Below are positions 56,439 through 64,000 of a stretch of DNA of 64,000 nucleotides, one piece after another. A model generated the notes under the pieces. It had not been told where the DNA came from, ran no database searches, and saw nothing but the letters and a program-made list of their open reading frames with translations. Position numbers and translations under genes: made by a program. Positions within the stretch are counted from its first letter, which is position 1; each line of letters starts with the position of its first letter. Source of the DNA: an uncultured Clostridia bacterium (GTDB lineage: Bacteria > Bacillota > Clostridia > TANB77 > CAG-508); contig CALXXE010000003.1 in assembly GCA_944392605.1 (NCBI GenBank), positions 1-64,000 on the forward strand, read 5' to 3'.

Positions 56439-57191
56439 TTAAAATTTTATCTCCTTTTCTTTTTCTTCTAGTTGTCTTTGAGCTTGTGGCTTTTTTAAAT
56501 ATAGTGGTAAAATATCATTTAACTGTCTATCATCAGTTGTTGCTTCAATTCCAGAATTGTAAAAATCAAGTCCAGAAAGTCCTAAATAATAAGAATTTAG
56601 AAGATTTTGCTTAGGATTAGAAAAATAACCATAAGGAATCATTTTTTCAATATCTGATTTATAATTTGTTGATGCATCACCAATAAAGTAAATGTTACCA
56701 GTTTCGCTACTATCTTCTATATAAGTATCTAAAATAGATAAGGTTACTTTAACACTTTCTGCAGAAGGTGTAATTAATACATCTAAACCATCATCAGTTT
56801 TTTGATATAAAGCAAAATAGCAATTATCATTTTTACAATCAATCATAGAACAAATTAATGAATTGTTAGATACATCATTACTTAATTGTCTTGCTAAACA
56901 TTCTAAAGAAGTAATACCAACTAAATCTATATTTTTACTATCTCTGAAAGCTTTAACAGTTGCAGTACCAATTCTAATACCTGTAAAGGAACCAGGACCA
57001 ATATCACAAACAATTAAATTAATATCATCTATAGATAGATCTGCTTTATCTAAAGCATCATTAATCATAGGCATCAAAGTTTGTGAATGACTATTTACGG
57101 CTATAGCATCTAATTTACAAATTAACTTAGTGTCCTCTAAAATAGAAACACCACAAATATTACTAGAAGTATCAATACTTAATATTTTCAA
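56439..57191 (-). CDS. tsaB: tRNA t6A synthesis protein TsaB
   Basis: 251 residues from a TTG start (57191): MKILSIDTSSNICGVSIL, seven bases after GGAGG. Longer ATG starts upstream lie before that site and inside tsaE. ASKHA-type fold: SHSQTLMPMINDAL, VCDIGPGSFTGIRIGTATVK, GITSLECLA. It scaffolds TsaD and TsaE for threonylcarbamoyl-adenosine formation at position 37 of tRNAs. It overlaps the end of tsaE by 20 bases. Confidence 0.93.
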   Translation of the reverse strand: MKILSIDTSSNICGVSILEDTKLICKLDAIAVNSHSQTLMPMINDALDKADLSIDDINLIVCDIGPGSFTGIRIGTATVKAFRDSKNIDLVGITSLECLARQLSNDVSNNSLICSMIDCKNDNCYFALYQKTDDGLDVLITPSAESVKVTLSILDTYIEDSSETGNIYFIGDASTNYKSDIEKMIPYGYFSNPKQNLLNSYYLGLSGLDFYNSGIEATTDDRQLNDILPLYLKKPQAQRQLEEKEKEIKF

Positions 57192-57610
57192 TTGAAATCC
57201 TCCTTTTATTATCATCATCATTATCTTTATTTAAATTTACATGAATATAATTTTTAGGTAGAGCATCTTTAATTAATTCGCCCCATTCAATTAAGCAAAT
57301 ACCTTTATCAAAATATTCATCTCCACCAATTTCATAAAATTCCGAAGAATCAGAAAGTCTATAAACATCAAAATGGTAAATAGTTGCTGATTCATTTTTA
57401 TATTCATTAACAATAGTAAAAGTAGGGCTAGAAATCTCATTTTCTAGTCCAAAGTAAGATAGAAAACCCTCCACAAACTTAGTTTTACCAGAACCGAAGT
57501 TCACCTGTTAAAACAACAACAGCATTTTTATCTAATTTAGATGCAAAATCTTTTGCAAATTGTTTTGTCTCATTTTCACTGTTTGAAGTAAAGATAAAAG
57601 TATCAATCAT
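57172..57610 (-). CDS. tsaE: tRNA t6A synthesis ATPase TsaE, read only with a +1 frameshift at CGG
   Basis: ATG at 57610 after AGGAG opens MIDTFIFTSNSENETKQFAK... for 38 codons to LTGEL, then CGG TTC TGG and a stop. Skipping the C of CGG (position 57496, in GAA CTT C GGT) continues as GSGKTKFVEGFLSY, giving LTGELGSGKT, the exact TsaE Walker A. The rest is normal: SSPTFTIVNEY, YHFDVYRL and LIEWGE. Total about 145 residues, usual for TsaE. TsaE is essential for t6A in bacteria, so a dead gene is unlikely; either a one-base sequence error or +1 recoding at CGG. A GGTGA lies just upstream, like the release-factor-2 site, but it also codes conserved Gly-Glu. Confidence 0.85.
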
Positions 57611-57670
57611 AAAAAAACTCCTAAAATTTTATAAAAATTATCTTTAAAAGCTTGATTTAAAGACATAAAT

Positions 57671-57699
57671 ATTATAATATAAAAAAACAAAAAAATCAA
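57671..57699 (-). promoter_or_regulatory. Promoter of tsaE-tsaB-rimI
   Basis: On the minus strand TTGATT (57699-57694), 17 bases, TATAAT (57676-57671). It diverges from the mreB promoter. Confidence 0.7.
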
Positions 57700-57708
57700 T
57701 TAAAAGGG

Positions 57709-57737
57709 TTGATAAAACTATAGAAATGTAATATAAT
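57709..57737 (+). promoter_or_regulatory. Promoter of mreB
   Basis: TTGATA (57709-57714), 17 bases, TATAAT (57732-57737). Confidence 0.75.
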
Positions 57738-57789
57738 TGTAAAGAATTTGTAATAAAACGGAAATAATAAAAAGTAAGGATGGTAAATC

Positions 57790-58800
57790 ATGTTTAAATT
57801 AGGATTTGGACAAGATATAGGTATTGATTTAGGAACAGCAACAGTTATTGCTTATGTAAAAGGTAAAGGAATAGTATTAAGAGAACCTTCTGTTGTAGCA
57901 GTAGATAACACAACAGGGGAAGTTTTAGCTGTGGGACAAGAAGCAAGAAGAATGCTAGGTCGAACTCCAGGAAACATAGTAGCAACAAGACCTTTAAGAG
58001 ATGGTGTAATATCAGATTATACAGTAACTGAAAAAATGCTTAAATACTTTATAAATAAAGTATGTGGAAAATTTATCTTTGCACCAAGAATAATGATTTG
58101 TATTCCATCACAAGTAACAGAAGTAGAGAAAAAAGCAGTAATAGATGCAGCATCACAAGCAGGAGCAAGAAAAGTATATCTAATAGAAGAACCAATAGCA
58201 GCAGCAATAGGAGCAGGAATTGATATATCAAAAGCATGTGGAAACATGGTAGTAGATATAGGTGGAGGAACAACAGATATTGCAGTAATATCATTAGGAG
58301 GTTCAGTAGTAAGCTCATCTCTAAAAGTTGCAGGAGATAAATTTGATGAAGCAATAGTAAAATATATAAAGAAAAAACATAATATAATAATTGGTGAAAG
58401 AACAGCAGAAGATTTAAAAATAAATATAGGCTGTGTTTATCCAAAGATTCAAGATACAGAAATGCAAATAAGGGGAAGAGATTTAGGAACAGGACTTCCA
58501 AATACAGTAACTATAAAATCAAGTGAAATGTTAGAAGCATTAATAGAGCCAGCAATGATGATAGTAGAAGCAGTACATGGTGTACTAGAAAGAACGCCAC
58601 CAGAGCTTGCAGCAGATATAAGTGATAAAGGGATATATATGACAGGTGGAGGAGCTTTGCTTGATGGATTAGATAAATTATTACAAGAAAAAACAGGAAT
58701 AAATGTAATGATAGCACAAGATACAGTATCTTGTGTAGCATTAGGAACAGGAAAAGCGCTAGATAACTTAGATGCTTTAGATGGAAGACCAAGAAGATAA
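57790..58800 (+). CDS. mreB: Rod-shape determining protein MreB/Mbl
   Basis: 336 residues, bacterial actin. IGIDLGTATVIAYVKGKGIV as phosphate-1, RPLRDGVISDYTVTEKML, the hinge motif VIDAASQAGARKVYLIEEPI, VDIGGGTTDIAVISLGG as phosphate-2 and GIYMTGGGALLDGLD as the adenosine motif. It guides lateral wall synthesis, so the cell is probably rod shaped. It stands alone rather than with mreC and mreD, as the mbl-type copy does in Bacillus. Confidence 0.93.
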   Translation: MFKLGFGQDIGIDLGTATVIAYVKGKGIVLREPSVVAVDNTTGEVLAVGQEARRMLGRTPGNIVATRPLRDGVISDYTVTEKMLKYFINKVCGKFIFAPRIMICIPSQVTEVEKKAVIDAASQAGARKVYLIEEPIAAAIGAGIDISKACGNMVVDIGGGTTDIAVISLGGSVVSSSLKVAGDKFDEAIVKYIKKKHNIIIGERTAEDLKINIGCVYPKIQDTEMQIRGRDLGTGLPNTVTIKSSEMLEALIEPAMMIVEAVHGVLERTPPELAADISDKGIYMTGGGALLDGLDKLLQEKTGINVMIAQDTVSCVALGTGKALDNLDALDGRPRR

Positions 58801-58817
58801 GAAAAAGACAAAATAAG

Positions 58818-58846
58818 ATGTCGCATAGGAAATTACTATGCGACAT
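58818..58846 (+). terminator. Stem-loop between mreB and mtaB
   Basis: ATGTCGCATAG / CTATGCGACAT, a perfect 11-bp stem with a 7-base loop but no T run; may be an mRNA 3' end or processing site. Confidence 0.55.
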
Positions 58847-58869
58847 AATGTTTGTAGAAGGAGTAAAAA

Positions 58870-60195
58870 ATGAAAAAAGTAGCATTTATAACATTAGGTT
58901 GTAAAGTAAATCAATATGAAACAAATGCAATGGCACAAGAATTTTTGAGAAAAGGTTATGAAGTAGTAGAACATACAGATTTTGCTGATATTTATGTAAT
59001 AAATACATGTACTGTAACAAACATGTCAGATAGAAAATCAAGACAAATGTTAAGAAGAGTAAAAGAATTAAATAAAGATGCCATAATAGTGGCATGTGGT
59101 TGTTATGTTCAAGTTGCAAAAAGTGAATTAGAGAAGATAGAAGAAGTAGACTTAATACTTGGAAATAATGAAAAAAAGAGTATAGTAGAATTTGTAGAAG
59201 AGTTTGAGAGAACTAATAAAAAAGAATTAAAAATAGAAGATGTAATGTACCAAAAAGAATTTGTAGAATTTGGAGATGTGGTATATACAGAAAAAACAAG
59301 AGCGGTAATAAAAGTACAAGATGGATGTGATAGATTTTGTTCATATTGTATAATACCATATGCAAGAGGAAGAGTAAGAAGTAGAAAACCTGAAAAAATA
59401 ATCTCAGAAATAAGAAAGATAGCAGAAAAAGGAATAAAAGAAGTAGTAATAACAGGAATACATATAGCTTCATATGGAAAAGACTTTAAAAATGAAAATT
59501 ATAGATTAATAGACTTATTAGAAGAAATAAATAAAATAGACGGAATACAAAGAATAAGATTAGGTTCATTAGAGCCATTACTAATAACTGAAGAATTTGT
59601 AAGTAGATTAGTAAAATTAGAAAAAATCTGCCATCATTTTCATCTATCATTACAAAGCGGATGTGATGAAACACTAAAAAGAATGAATAGGAGATATACA
59701 ACAGAAGATTTTAGAAATATAGTGAGTTTATTAAGAGAAAACTATAAAGATGTAAATTTAACAACAGACATAATAGTAGGATTCCCACAAGAAACAGAAG
59801 AGGAATTTAATAAAACATATGAATTTTTAAAAGAAATGAAATTCTACAAAATGCATGTGTTTAAATATTCACAAAGAAAAGGAACGAAAGCAGCTGTGAT
59901 GAAAGGACAAATAGATGGAAATAAAAAAGAAGAAAGAAGCCAAAAATTAATCGAATTATCTAATAAAAATGAAAAAGAATATAATGAAAATTATGTAGGA
60001 AAAGAAGTAGAAGTGTTGTGGGAAGAAGAGAAAGATGGTTTCTATAAAGGACATACTAAAAACTATATATTAGCATTTTGTGAAATAAAAGATAATGAGA
60101 AAGATGAAAAGTTAGAAAAAATAAAAATAGAAAATACAATAACAGGAGCAAAATGCATAGAAGCAAAACAAGACCATATATTGGTAGAAATGTAA
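58870..60195 (+). CDS. mtaB: tRNA t6A37 methylthiotransferase MtaB
   Basis: 441 residues. Methylthiotransferase with two iron-sulfur sites: the N-terminal UPF0004 domain (FITLGCKVNQYE, INTCTVTNMSD, ACGCYVQ give the three Cys) and the radical SAM motif DRFCSYCIIPYARGRVRSR near 150, then LRLGSLEP-like IRLGSLEPLLI and a TRAM-like end. KVNQYE and ARGRVRSR are of the MtaB kind rather than MiaB. It adds methylthio to t6A at position 37, so it acts on the product of the TsaBDE system encoded 1.6 kb away. Confidence 0.92.
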   Translation: MKKVAFITLGCKVNQYETNAMAQEFLRKGYEVVEHTDFADIYVINTCTVTNMSDRKSRQMLRRVKELNKDAIIVACGCYVQVAKSELEKIEEVDLILGNNEKKSIVEFVEEFERTNKKELKIEDVMYQKEFVEFGDVVYTEKTRAVIKVQDGCDRFCSYCIIPYARGRVRSRKPEKIISEIRKIAEKGIKEVVITGIHIASYGKDFKNENYRLIDLLEEINKIDGIQRIRLGSLEPLLITEEFVSRLVKLEKICHHFHLSLQSGCDETLKRMNRRYTTEDFRNIVSLLRENYKDVNLTTDIIVGFPQETEEEFNKTYEFLKEMKFYKMHVFKYSQRKGTKAAVMKGQIDGNKKEERSQKLIELSNKNEKEYNENYVGKEVEVLWEEEKDGFYKGHTKNYILAFCEIKDNEKDEKLEKIKIENTITGAKCIEAKQDHILVEM

Positions 60196-60258
60196 AAATG
60201 TAACAATACTGTAATAATTGTGTAACAAATATTTAATATGAAAATATATGGAAAATTC

Positions 60259-60287
60259 TTGATAAAATAAAAAAATTATAGTATAAA
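60259..60287 (+). promoter_or_regulatory. Promoter of the 113-residue unknown gene (and formerly radA)
   Basis: TTGATA (60259-60264), 17 bases, TATAAA (60282-60287). Confidence 0.7.
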
Positions 60288-60330
60288 TAATATAATGAAG
60301 GTGTATAAAATCACAAAGGAGGAAGAAAAA

Positions 60331-60672
60331 ATGGCAGATTTAGGTGAAGAAAATAAAGTATCAGGAGTATTTGGAGGAGTTCAATTTGGCGGGAACAATG
60401 AACAAAACCAAAACACAAATACAGATATAGAAAATATTGAGAACGCTGGAACAATAAGAAAGACAAATTTACCAGTAAAAACAGGATTCTGGAGCAAATT
60501 CAAAGCATTCTGGCTACAAGACATTGATTGGAATAAAGAAATTAAAGTAGAATTAACACCATATCAACAAAAAGTAGAAGATGAAATAAATGAGTTCTTA
60601 CACCAAGAAATTACATGGGAAAAAGTACATGACTTCTTATTCCAAGAAATTTCATTTAGAAAAAAAGATTAA
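60331..60672 (+). CDS. Unknown 113-residue protein upstream of radA
   Basis: The ATG at 60331 follows AAAGGAGG; an ATG 36 bases earlier precedes that site. Product MADLGEENKVSGVFGGVQFG, with a low-complexity Asn/Gln middle and a C-terminal acidic-aromatic part (WLQDIDWNKEIKVELT, FLHQEITWEKVHDFLFQEI). No signal or membrane segment. I do not recognise it. A mobile element begins at the very next base after its stop codon. Confidence 0.75.
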   Translation: MADLGEENKVSGVFGGVQFGGNNEQNQNTNTDIENIENAGTIRKTNLPVKTGFWSKFKAFWLQDIDWNKEIKVELTPYQQKVEDEINEFLHQEITWEKVHDFLFQEISFRKKD

Positions 60673-61730
60673 TGTCCTGTTGGGGACGTTTCCTTTTGGG
60701 ACACATTTTTAGAATTTAATTTAGAAAATTAATGAAAAGTATAGCAAAATATTTTTATTTGTGCTATACTTTTTATGCTTATATGGGGAGAAATATGGGG
60801 AATAACTTTATAATAAAAAATGAAAGGAGAAATGGTTATGCCCCGTATGGCAAGAAAGAAAAGTTATACAAAAGTATATCACGTTATATTACGTGGAAAT
60901 GATAAGCAAGACATCTTTTTTGATGAACAAGATTACAAAAAGCTTATTAAAGAATTAAAAAATACAAAAGAAAAATATGGATATGAATTATATGCATATT
61001 GTTTAATGACAAATCACGTACATTTAGTAATTTATGATAAAAATAATATATTATCTAAAATTATGCAAAGTTTGGAGGTTGCATATTCAGCATATTTTTC
61101 TAAGAAATATGAAAAAACTGGCCATTTATTTCAAAATAGATTTTTAAGTAAAGAAGTCGAAACAAGTAAATATCTAATGCAAGTTTGTAGATATATTCAT
61201 CAAAACCCAGTAAAAGCAAAAATTTCAACAGTTGATAAATATAAATGGAGTAGTTTTAAAGAATATATTCATGGCGAAAGAATAATAAGTACAAAAATGT
61301 TATTATCATTATATCGGAAATACCAAACAAGAAGCAATAGAAAATTTTAAGGGTTTCCAAAATTTATTAGAAGAAGATATAAATGCAGATTACGAATATG
61401 AAATAAAGAATAAATTAACAGATGAAGAATTATATGAAAAAATAAAGAAGATATTAAATATAAGAAATTTAAAAGAAATCTATGAATGTGATGTGAAAAC
61501 AAGAAATGAAAAAATAAAAAAATTATCTATTATTGAAGGAGTATCAAATATTCAAATATCAAGAGTAATAGGAATGAATAGAAAAATAGTAGATAGAGCA
61601 ATGAAAAAGTAATGAAAGGAGGTAGGAGATGATTCCCATAATGGATATTAGAACTAAGTTACCTGTAAAAGAAAAGAACTTTAACAGTTAACTTAAAAAT
61701 GTCCCAAAAGGAAACGTCCCCGATAGGACA
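60673..61730 (+). mobile_element. RAYT (REP-associated tyrosine transposase) element with 34-36-bp inverted ends
   Basis: The left end TGTCCTGTTGGGGACGTTTC... (60673-60710) is repeated inverted at the right end (61696-61730): both read TGTCCT, three variable bases, GGGGACGTTTCCTTTTGGGACA and a T run, differing at about five places. Each end can itself fold (GTCC with GGAC). Inside is one IS200-like transposase gene. The first base follows the stop of the gene before it, and the last base is the A of the radA start codon. A solo relative sits after trpS. Confidence 0.85.
60838..61612 (+). CDS. REP-associated tyrosine transposase, read only with a +1 frameshift at CGG
   Basis: The ATG at 60838 is eight bases after AAAGGAG; nearer ATGs overlap the site. 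MPRMARKKSYTKVYHVILRG, the metal-binding HxH in LMTNHVHLVIYD, VAYSAYFSKKYEKTGHLFQN (region of the catalytic Tyr), and RYIHQNPVKA mark the Y1 transposase family. After 159 codons the frame meets TAT CGG AAA and stops 11 codons later. Skipping the C (61315) gives GGA AAT ACC: GNTKQEAIENFKGF..., continuing 98 residues to TAA 61610-61612 through a helix-turn-helix (IEGVSNIQISRVIG), as in full RAYT proteins. So either inactive or recoded. Confidence 0.85.
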
Positions 61731-63094
61731 TGGCAAAAAGTAAAACTGTTTTTGTTTGTAGTGAATGTGGCTATGAATCTAGTAAATGGCTAGGTAAATG
61801 TCCTGCTTGTAATAGTTGGAATAGTTTTTATGAACAAAAGGTTGTAGAAACTAAGAGTAAAGGGATTTCACAGTCTGATGGAAAAGTGGCAATTCCACAA
61901 AGCCTAAATTCTTATGAAGCAAAAGAAACTATAAGAACACATACAGGTTTTAATGAATTAGATAGAGTTCTAGGCGGCGGATTAGTAAAAGGATCTTTAG
62001 TTTTACTTGGAGGAGAGCCTGGAATTGGTAAATCCACACTTATTTTACAAATATGTGATAAGATTAAAGGAGACGGAAAAGTTTTATATGTTTCAGGAGA
62101 AGAATCAGCAGAACAAATAAAATTAAGAGCAGATAGATTAGGAATTAATAATGAAGATATTTTATTTTTAGGAGAGACTAATATAGAACTTGTAAACCAA
62201 GCAATTTTAAATGTTAATCCTAAACTTGTTATAATAGATTCTATACAGACTATGTATTCGGAAGAAATTACAGCAGCAGCTGGAAGTGTAAGTCAAGTAA
62301 GAGAAATTACTTCTCAAGTTATGAGAGTATGTAAATCTAAAGGAATTACAACTATCATAATTGGACATGTTACTAAAGAAGGAAATATTGCAGGGCCAAG
62401 AGTATTAGAACATATGGTAGATACTGTTTTATATCTAGAAGGAGAAAGATATTTTTCTTATAGAATTTTAAGAGGTGTAAAAAACAGGTTTGGTTCGACT
62501 AATGAAATTGGAATGTTTGAAATGCAGGATAAAGGAATGTGTGAAATTGACAATCCATCTGATATACTAATATCAGAAAGAGAAGATAATCCATCAGGTT
62601 CTTGTATAGTTGCAACAATGGAAGGGACAAGACCTCTTTTAGTTGAATTACAAGCTTTAACCACGCAAACTATATTTGGATATCCAAGAAGAACTGCAAA
62701 TGGAATTGACTACAATAGACTTACTTTATTAATTGCAGTATTAGAGAAAAAGGCAGGATTGATGCTAAATTCACAAGATGTTTATTTAAACGTTGTAGGA
62801 GGACTAAAAGTAAATGAACCTGCAGCAGATTTAGGAATTATGATGGTTACTGCATCTAGTTTTAAAAATATTCCAATTCCAAAAGATATGATAATATTAG
62901 GTGAAGTTGGTCTAACAGGTGAAGTTAGAAGAATTAATATGATTGAAAAAAGAGTAAAAGAAGCGGAAAAATTAGGGTTTAAAACTTGTTTAATTCCAGA
63001 AAGTAACAAAAAGGACTTGAAAGATAATTACAAATTAGATATAATAGGCATCAAGGATGTTAATGAAGCTATGAAAAAAATTGGTTTAAAATAA
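61730..63094 (+). CDS. radA: DNA repair protein RadA (Sms)
   Basis: 454 residues. C4 zinc finger (CSECGYESSKWLGKCPAC, 10-27), ATPase core with Walker A LGGEPGIGKSTL near 93, the RadA motif KNRFGSTNE near 250, and a Lon-like C-terminal domain (LNVVGGLKVNEPAADLGIMM). It processes recombination branches and expands D-loops. Followed by disA, the usual Firmicute pair. Odd point: no normal ribosome site precedes the ATG; the sequence just before it is the end of the mobile element (AGGAC directly abutting the ATG). Confidence 0.95.
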   Translation: MAKSKTVFVCSECGYESSKWLGKCPACNSWNSFYEQKVVETKSKGISQSDGKVAIPQSLNSYEAKETIRTHTGFNELDRVLGGGLVKGSLVLLGGEPGIGKSTLILQICDKIKGDGKVLYVSGEESAEQIKLRADRLGINNEDILFLGETNIELVNQAILNVNPKLVIIDSIQTMYSEEITAAAGSVSQVREITSQVMRVCKSKGITTIIIGHVTKEGNIAGPRVLEHMVDTVLYLEGERYFSYRILRGVKNRFGSTNEIGMFEMQDKGMCEIDNPSDILISEREDNPSGSCIVATMEGTRPLLVELQALTTQTIFGYPRRTANGIDYNRLTLLIAVLEKKAGLMLNSQDVYLNVVGGLKVNEPAADLGIMMVTASSFKNIPIPKDMIILGEVGLTGEVRRINMIEKRVKEAEKLGFKTCLIPESNKKDLKDNYKLDIIGIKDVNEAMKKIGLK

Positions 63095-63124
63095 TTTAAT
63101 TTTTTAGAAGGGAGAGTTTGAGCT

Positions 63125-64000
63125 TTGAGAAAAGGCAAGGAAGATAGCATTACAGAAATTTTAAAATTAATTGCACCAGGAACTCCCATAAGAGATGGAC
63201 TAGAAAATATATTAAGAGCAAGAACACGGAGCTTTATTATTAATAACAGATAGTAACGAAGTATTAAATGAAGTGGTTGATGGTGGATTTTTTATTAATG
63301 AAGATTACACATCTTCTAAATTATACGAATTAGCCAAAATGGATGGAGCTATAGTGTTAAGTGGAGATTTAAAGAAAATATTATATGCCAATGCACAACT
63401 CATTCCATCACATGAAATTACTACTTTAGAAACAGGAACAAGACATAGAACGGCTGAAAGAACAGCAAAACAAACAGGTGAGCTTGTAATTAGTATTTCA
63501 CAAAGAAGAAGTATCATTACAGTTTTTAAAGGAAATGATAGATATATACTAGAAGATACAGATTCAGTACTTAGTAAAGCAAATCAAGCTATACAAACAC
63601 TTGAAAAATATAAAAAAGTATTTGATAATAAATTAAATATTTTAAATGAGTATGAATTTAATGATATAGTTACATTGCAAAATGTTATAGTTGCTATCCA
63701 AAGAGCAGAAATGGTTATGAAGATAGTAGAAGAGATTCAAAGACAGATATATGAATTAGGAAATGACGGAAGACTAGTAAAAATGCAACTAGATGAATTA
63801 ATAGGTGGACTAGAAAAAGAGGAAACTTTAATAATAAAAGATTACATTGTACCTGGTAAAGGAAAAAATAAAAGAACTCCTGAAAAAGTAATAGAAAGTT
63901 TAGAAAATTTAAGTTATGAAGATATATCCAAAGAATCTGTTATTGCTAAACTTTTAGGATATGAGAATTTTGATAACTATGATGAAGTAGGAGTTTATAC
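63125..64000 (+). CDS. disA: Diadenylate cyclase DisA, partial at window end, read only with a +1 frameshift at CGG
   Basis: A TTG start ten bases after GGGAG gives MRKGKEDSITEILKLIAPGT...LENILRART, 34 codons, then CGG AGC TTT and a stop eight codons on. Skipping the C (63227) continues as GGA GCT TTA: GALLLITDSNEV...VVDGGFFINED. The result, LRARTGALLL, matches the DisA pattern (LRANTGGLIV in Bacillus). The diadenylate cyclase domain has MDGAIVLSGD and TRHRTAERTAKQTGELV; the helical linker follows, and the DNA-binding HhH end begins near the window edge. It makes c-di-AMP and scans DNA. A conserved gene following radA, so real loss is unlikely. Confidence 0.88.

Noticed and set aside
57490-57500. 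Release-factor-2-like programmed site (upstream SD plus CTT) as the general mechanism
   Set aside because: Only tsaE has an SD-like sequence and CTT; the other three sites (ACT, TAT, ACA before CGG) do not, so CGG itself is the shared element.

Overview
The window is about 64 kb of very AT-rich DNA from a low-GC, Gram-positive-type bacterium of the Clostridia/Firmicutes kind. The signs are strong AGGAGG-like ribosome sites, textbook sigma-A promoters (TTGACA, 17 bp, TATAAT), a class B sortase with two PKTG-anchored substrates, secreted peptidoglycan hydrolases, and Firmicute-style radA-disA and obgE. No tRNA, rRNA or CRISPR array was seen.

Layout. 1-3.4 kb: a transposase edge, two sortase-anchored surface proteins and their sortase. 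3.4-5.3 kb: a small unknown gene, rdgB, rplU and rpmA. 5.3-8.2 kb: accessory genes, namely a frameshifted DUF3892-like gene, an MBL-fold hydrolase with a membrane partner, and an isolated GC-richer unknown gene. 8.2-23.3 kb: one long surface-glycan operon (HAD protein, CotH kinase, VTC domain, DUF4956, glycosyltransferases, rfbA, rfbB, a VioA-like aminotransferase, acyltransferases) that probably makes and attaches a dTDP-4-amino-4,6-dideoxyhexose-containing glycan. 23.4-30.7 kb: an amidase and a glucosaminidase that share a 126-131 residue tandem repeat. 30.8-38.5 kb: two DUF6020-like membrane proteins bracketing four glycosyltransferases. 38.7-50.2 kb: a Fic protein, an orphan promoter-terminator unit, an ABC glycan exporter, prs, and a set of lipid-linked sugar transferases including a fusion to a GtrA-type flippase. 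50.3-52.3 kb: a second GC-richer island (GH13 glycosidase). 52.4-64 kb: housekeeping genes trpS, fic, obgE, dCMP deaminase, rimI-tsaB-tsaE (minus strand), mreB, mtaB, an unknown gene, a REP-type transposase element, radA and the start of disA.

The main observation is a recoding signal. Four genes (DUF3892-like, tsaE, REP transposase, disA) are each broken by a +1 frameshift. In all four the shift falls exactly at an in-frame CGG: skipping the C and reading GGN (Gly) restores the full conserved protein, including the Walker A motif of TsaE and the LRA-TG segment of DisA. By eye, these four are the only in-frame CGG codons in all the AT-rich genes, although CGG occurs dozens of times across codon boundaries. 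CGT, CGC and CGA are used normally. This suggests that CGG is unassigned or hungry in this organism and triggers +1 frameshifting. The two GC-richer island genes do carry in-frame CGG read as Arg, so they are either recent arrivals or evidence against a strict form of the idea.
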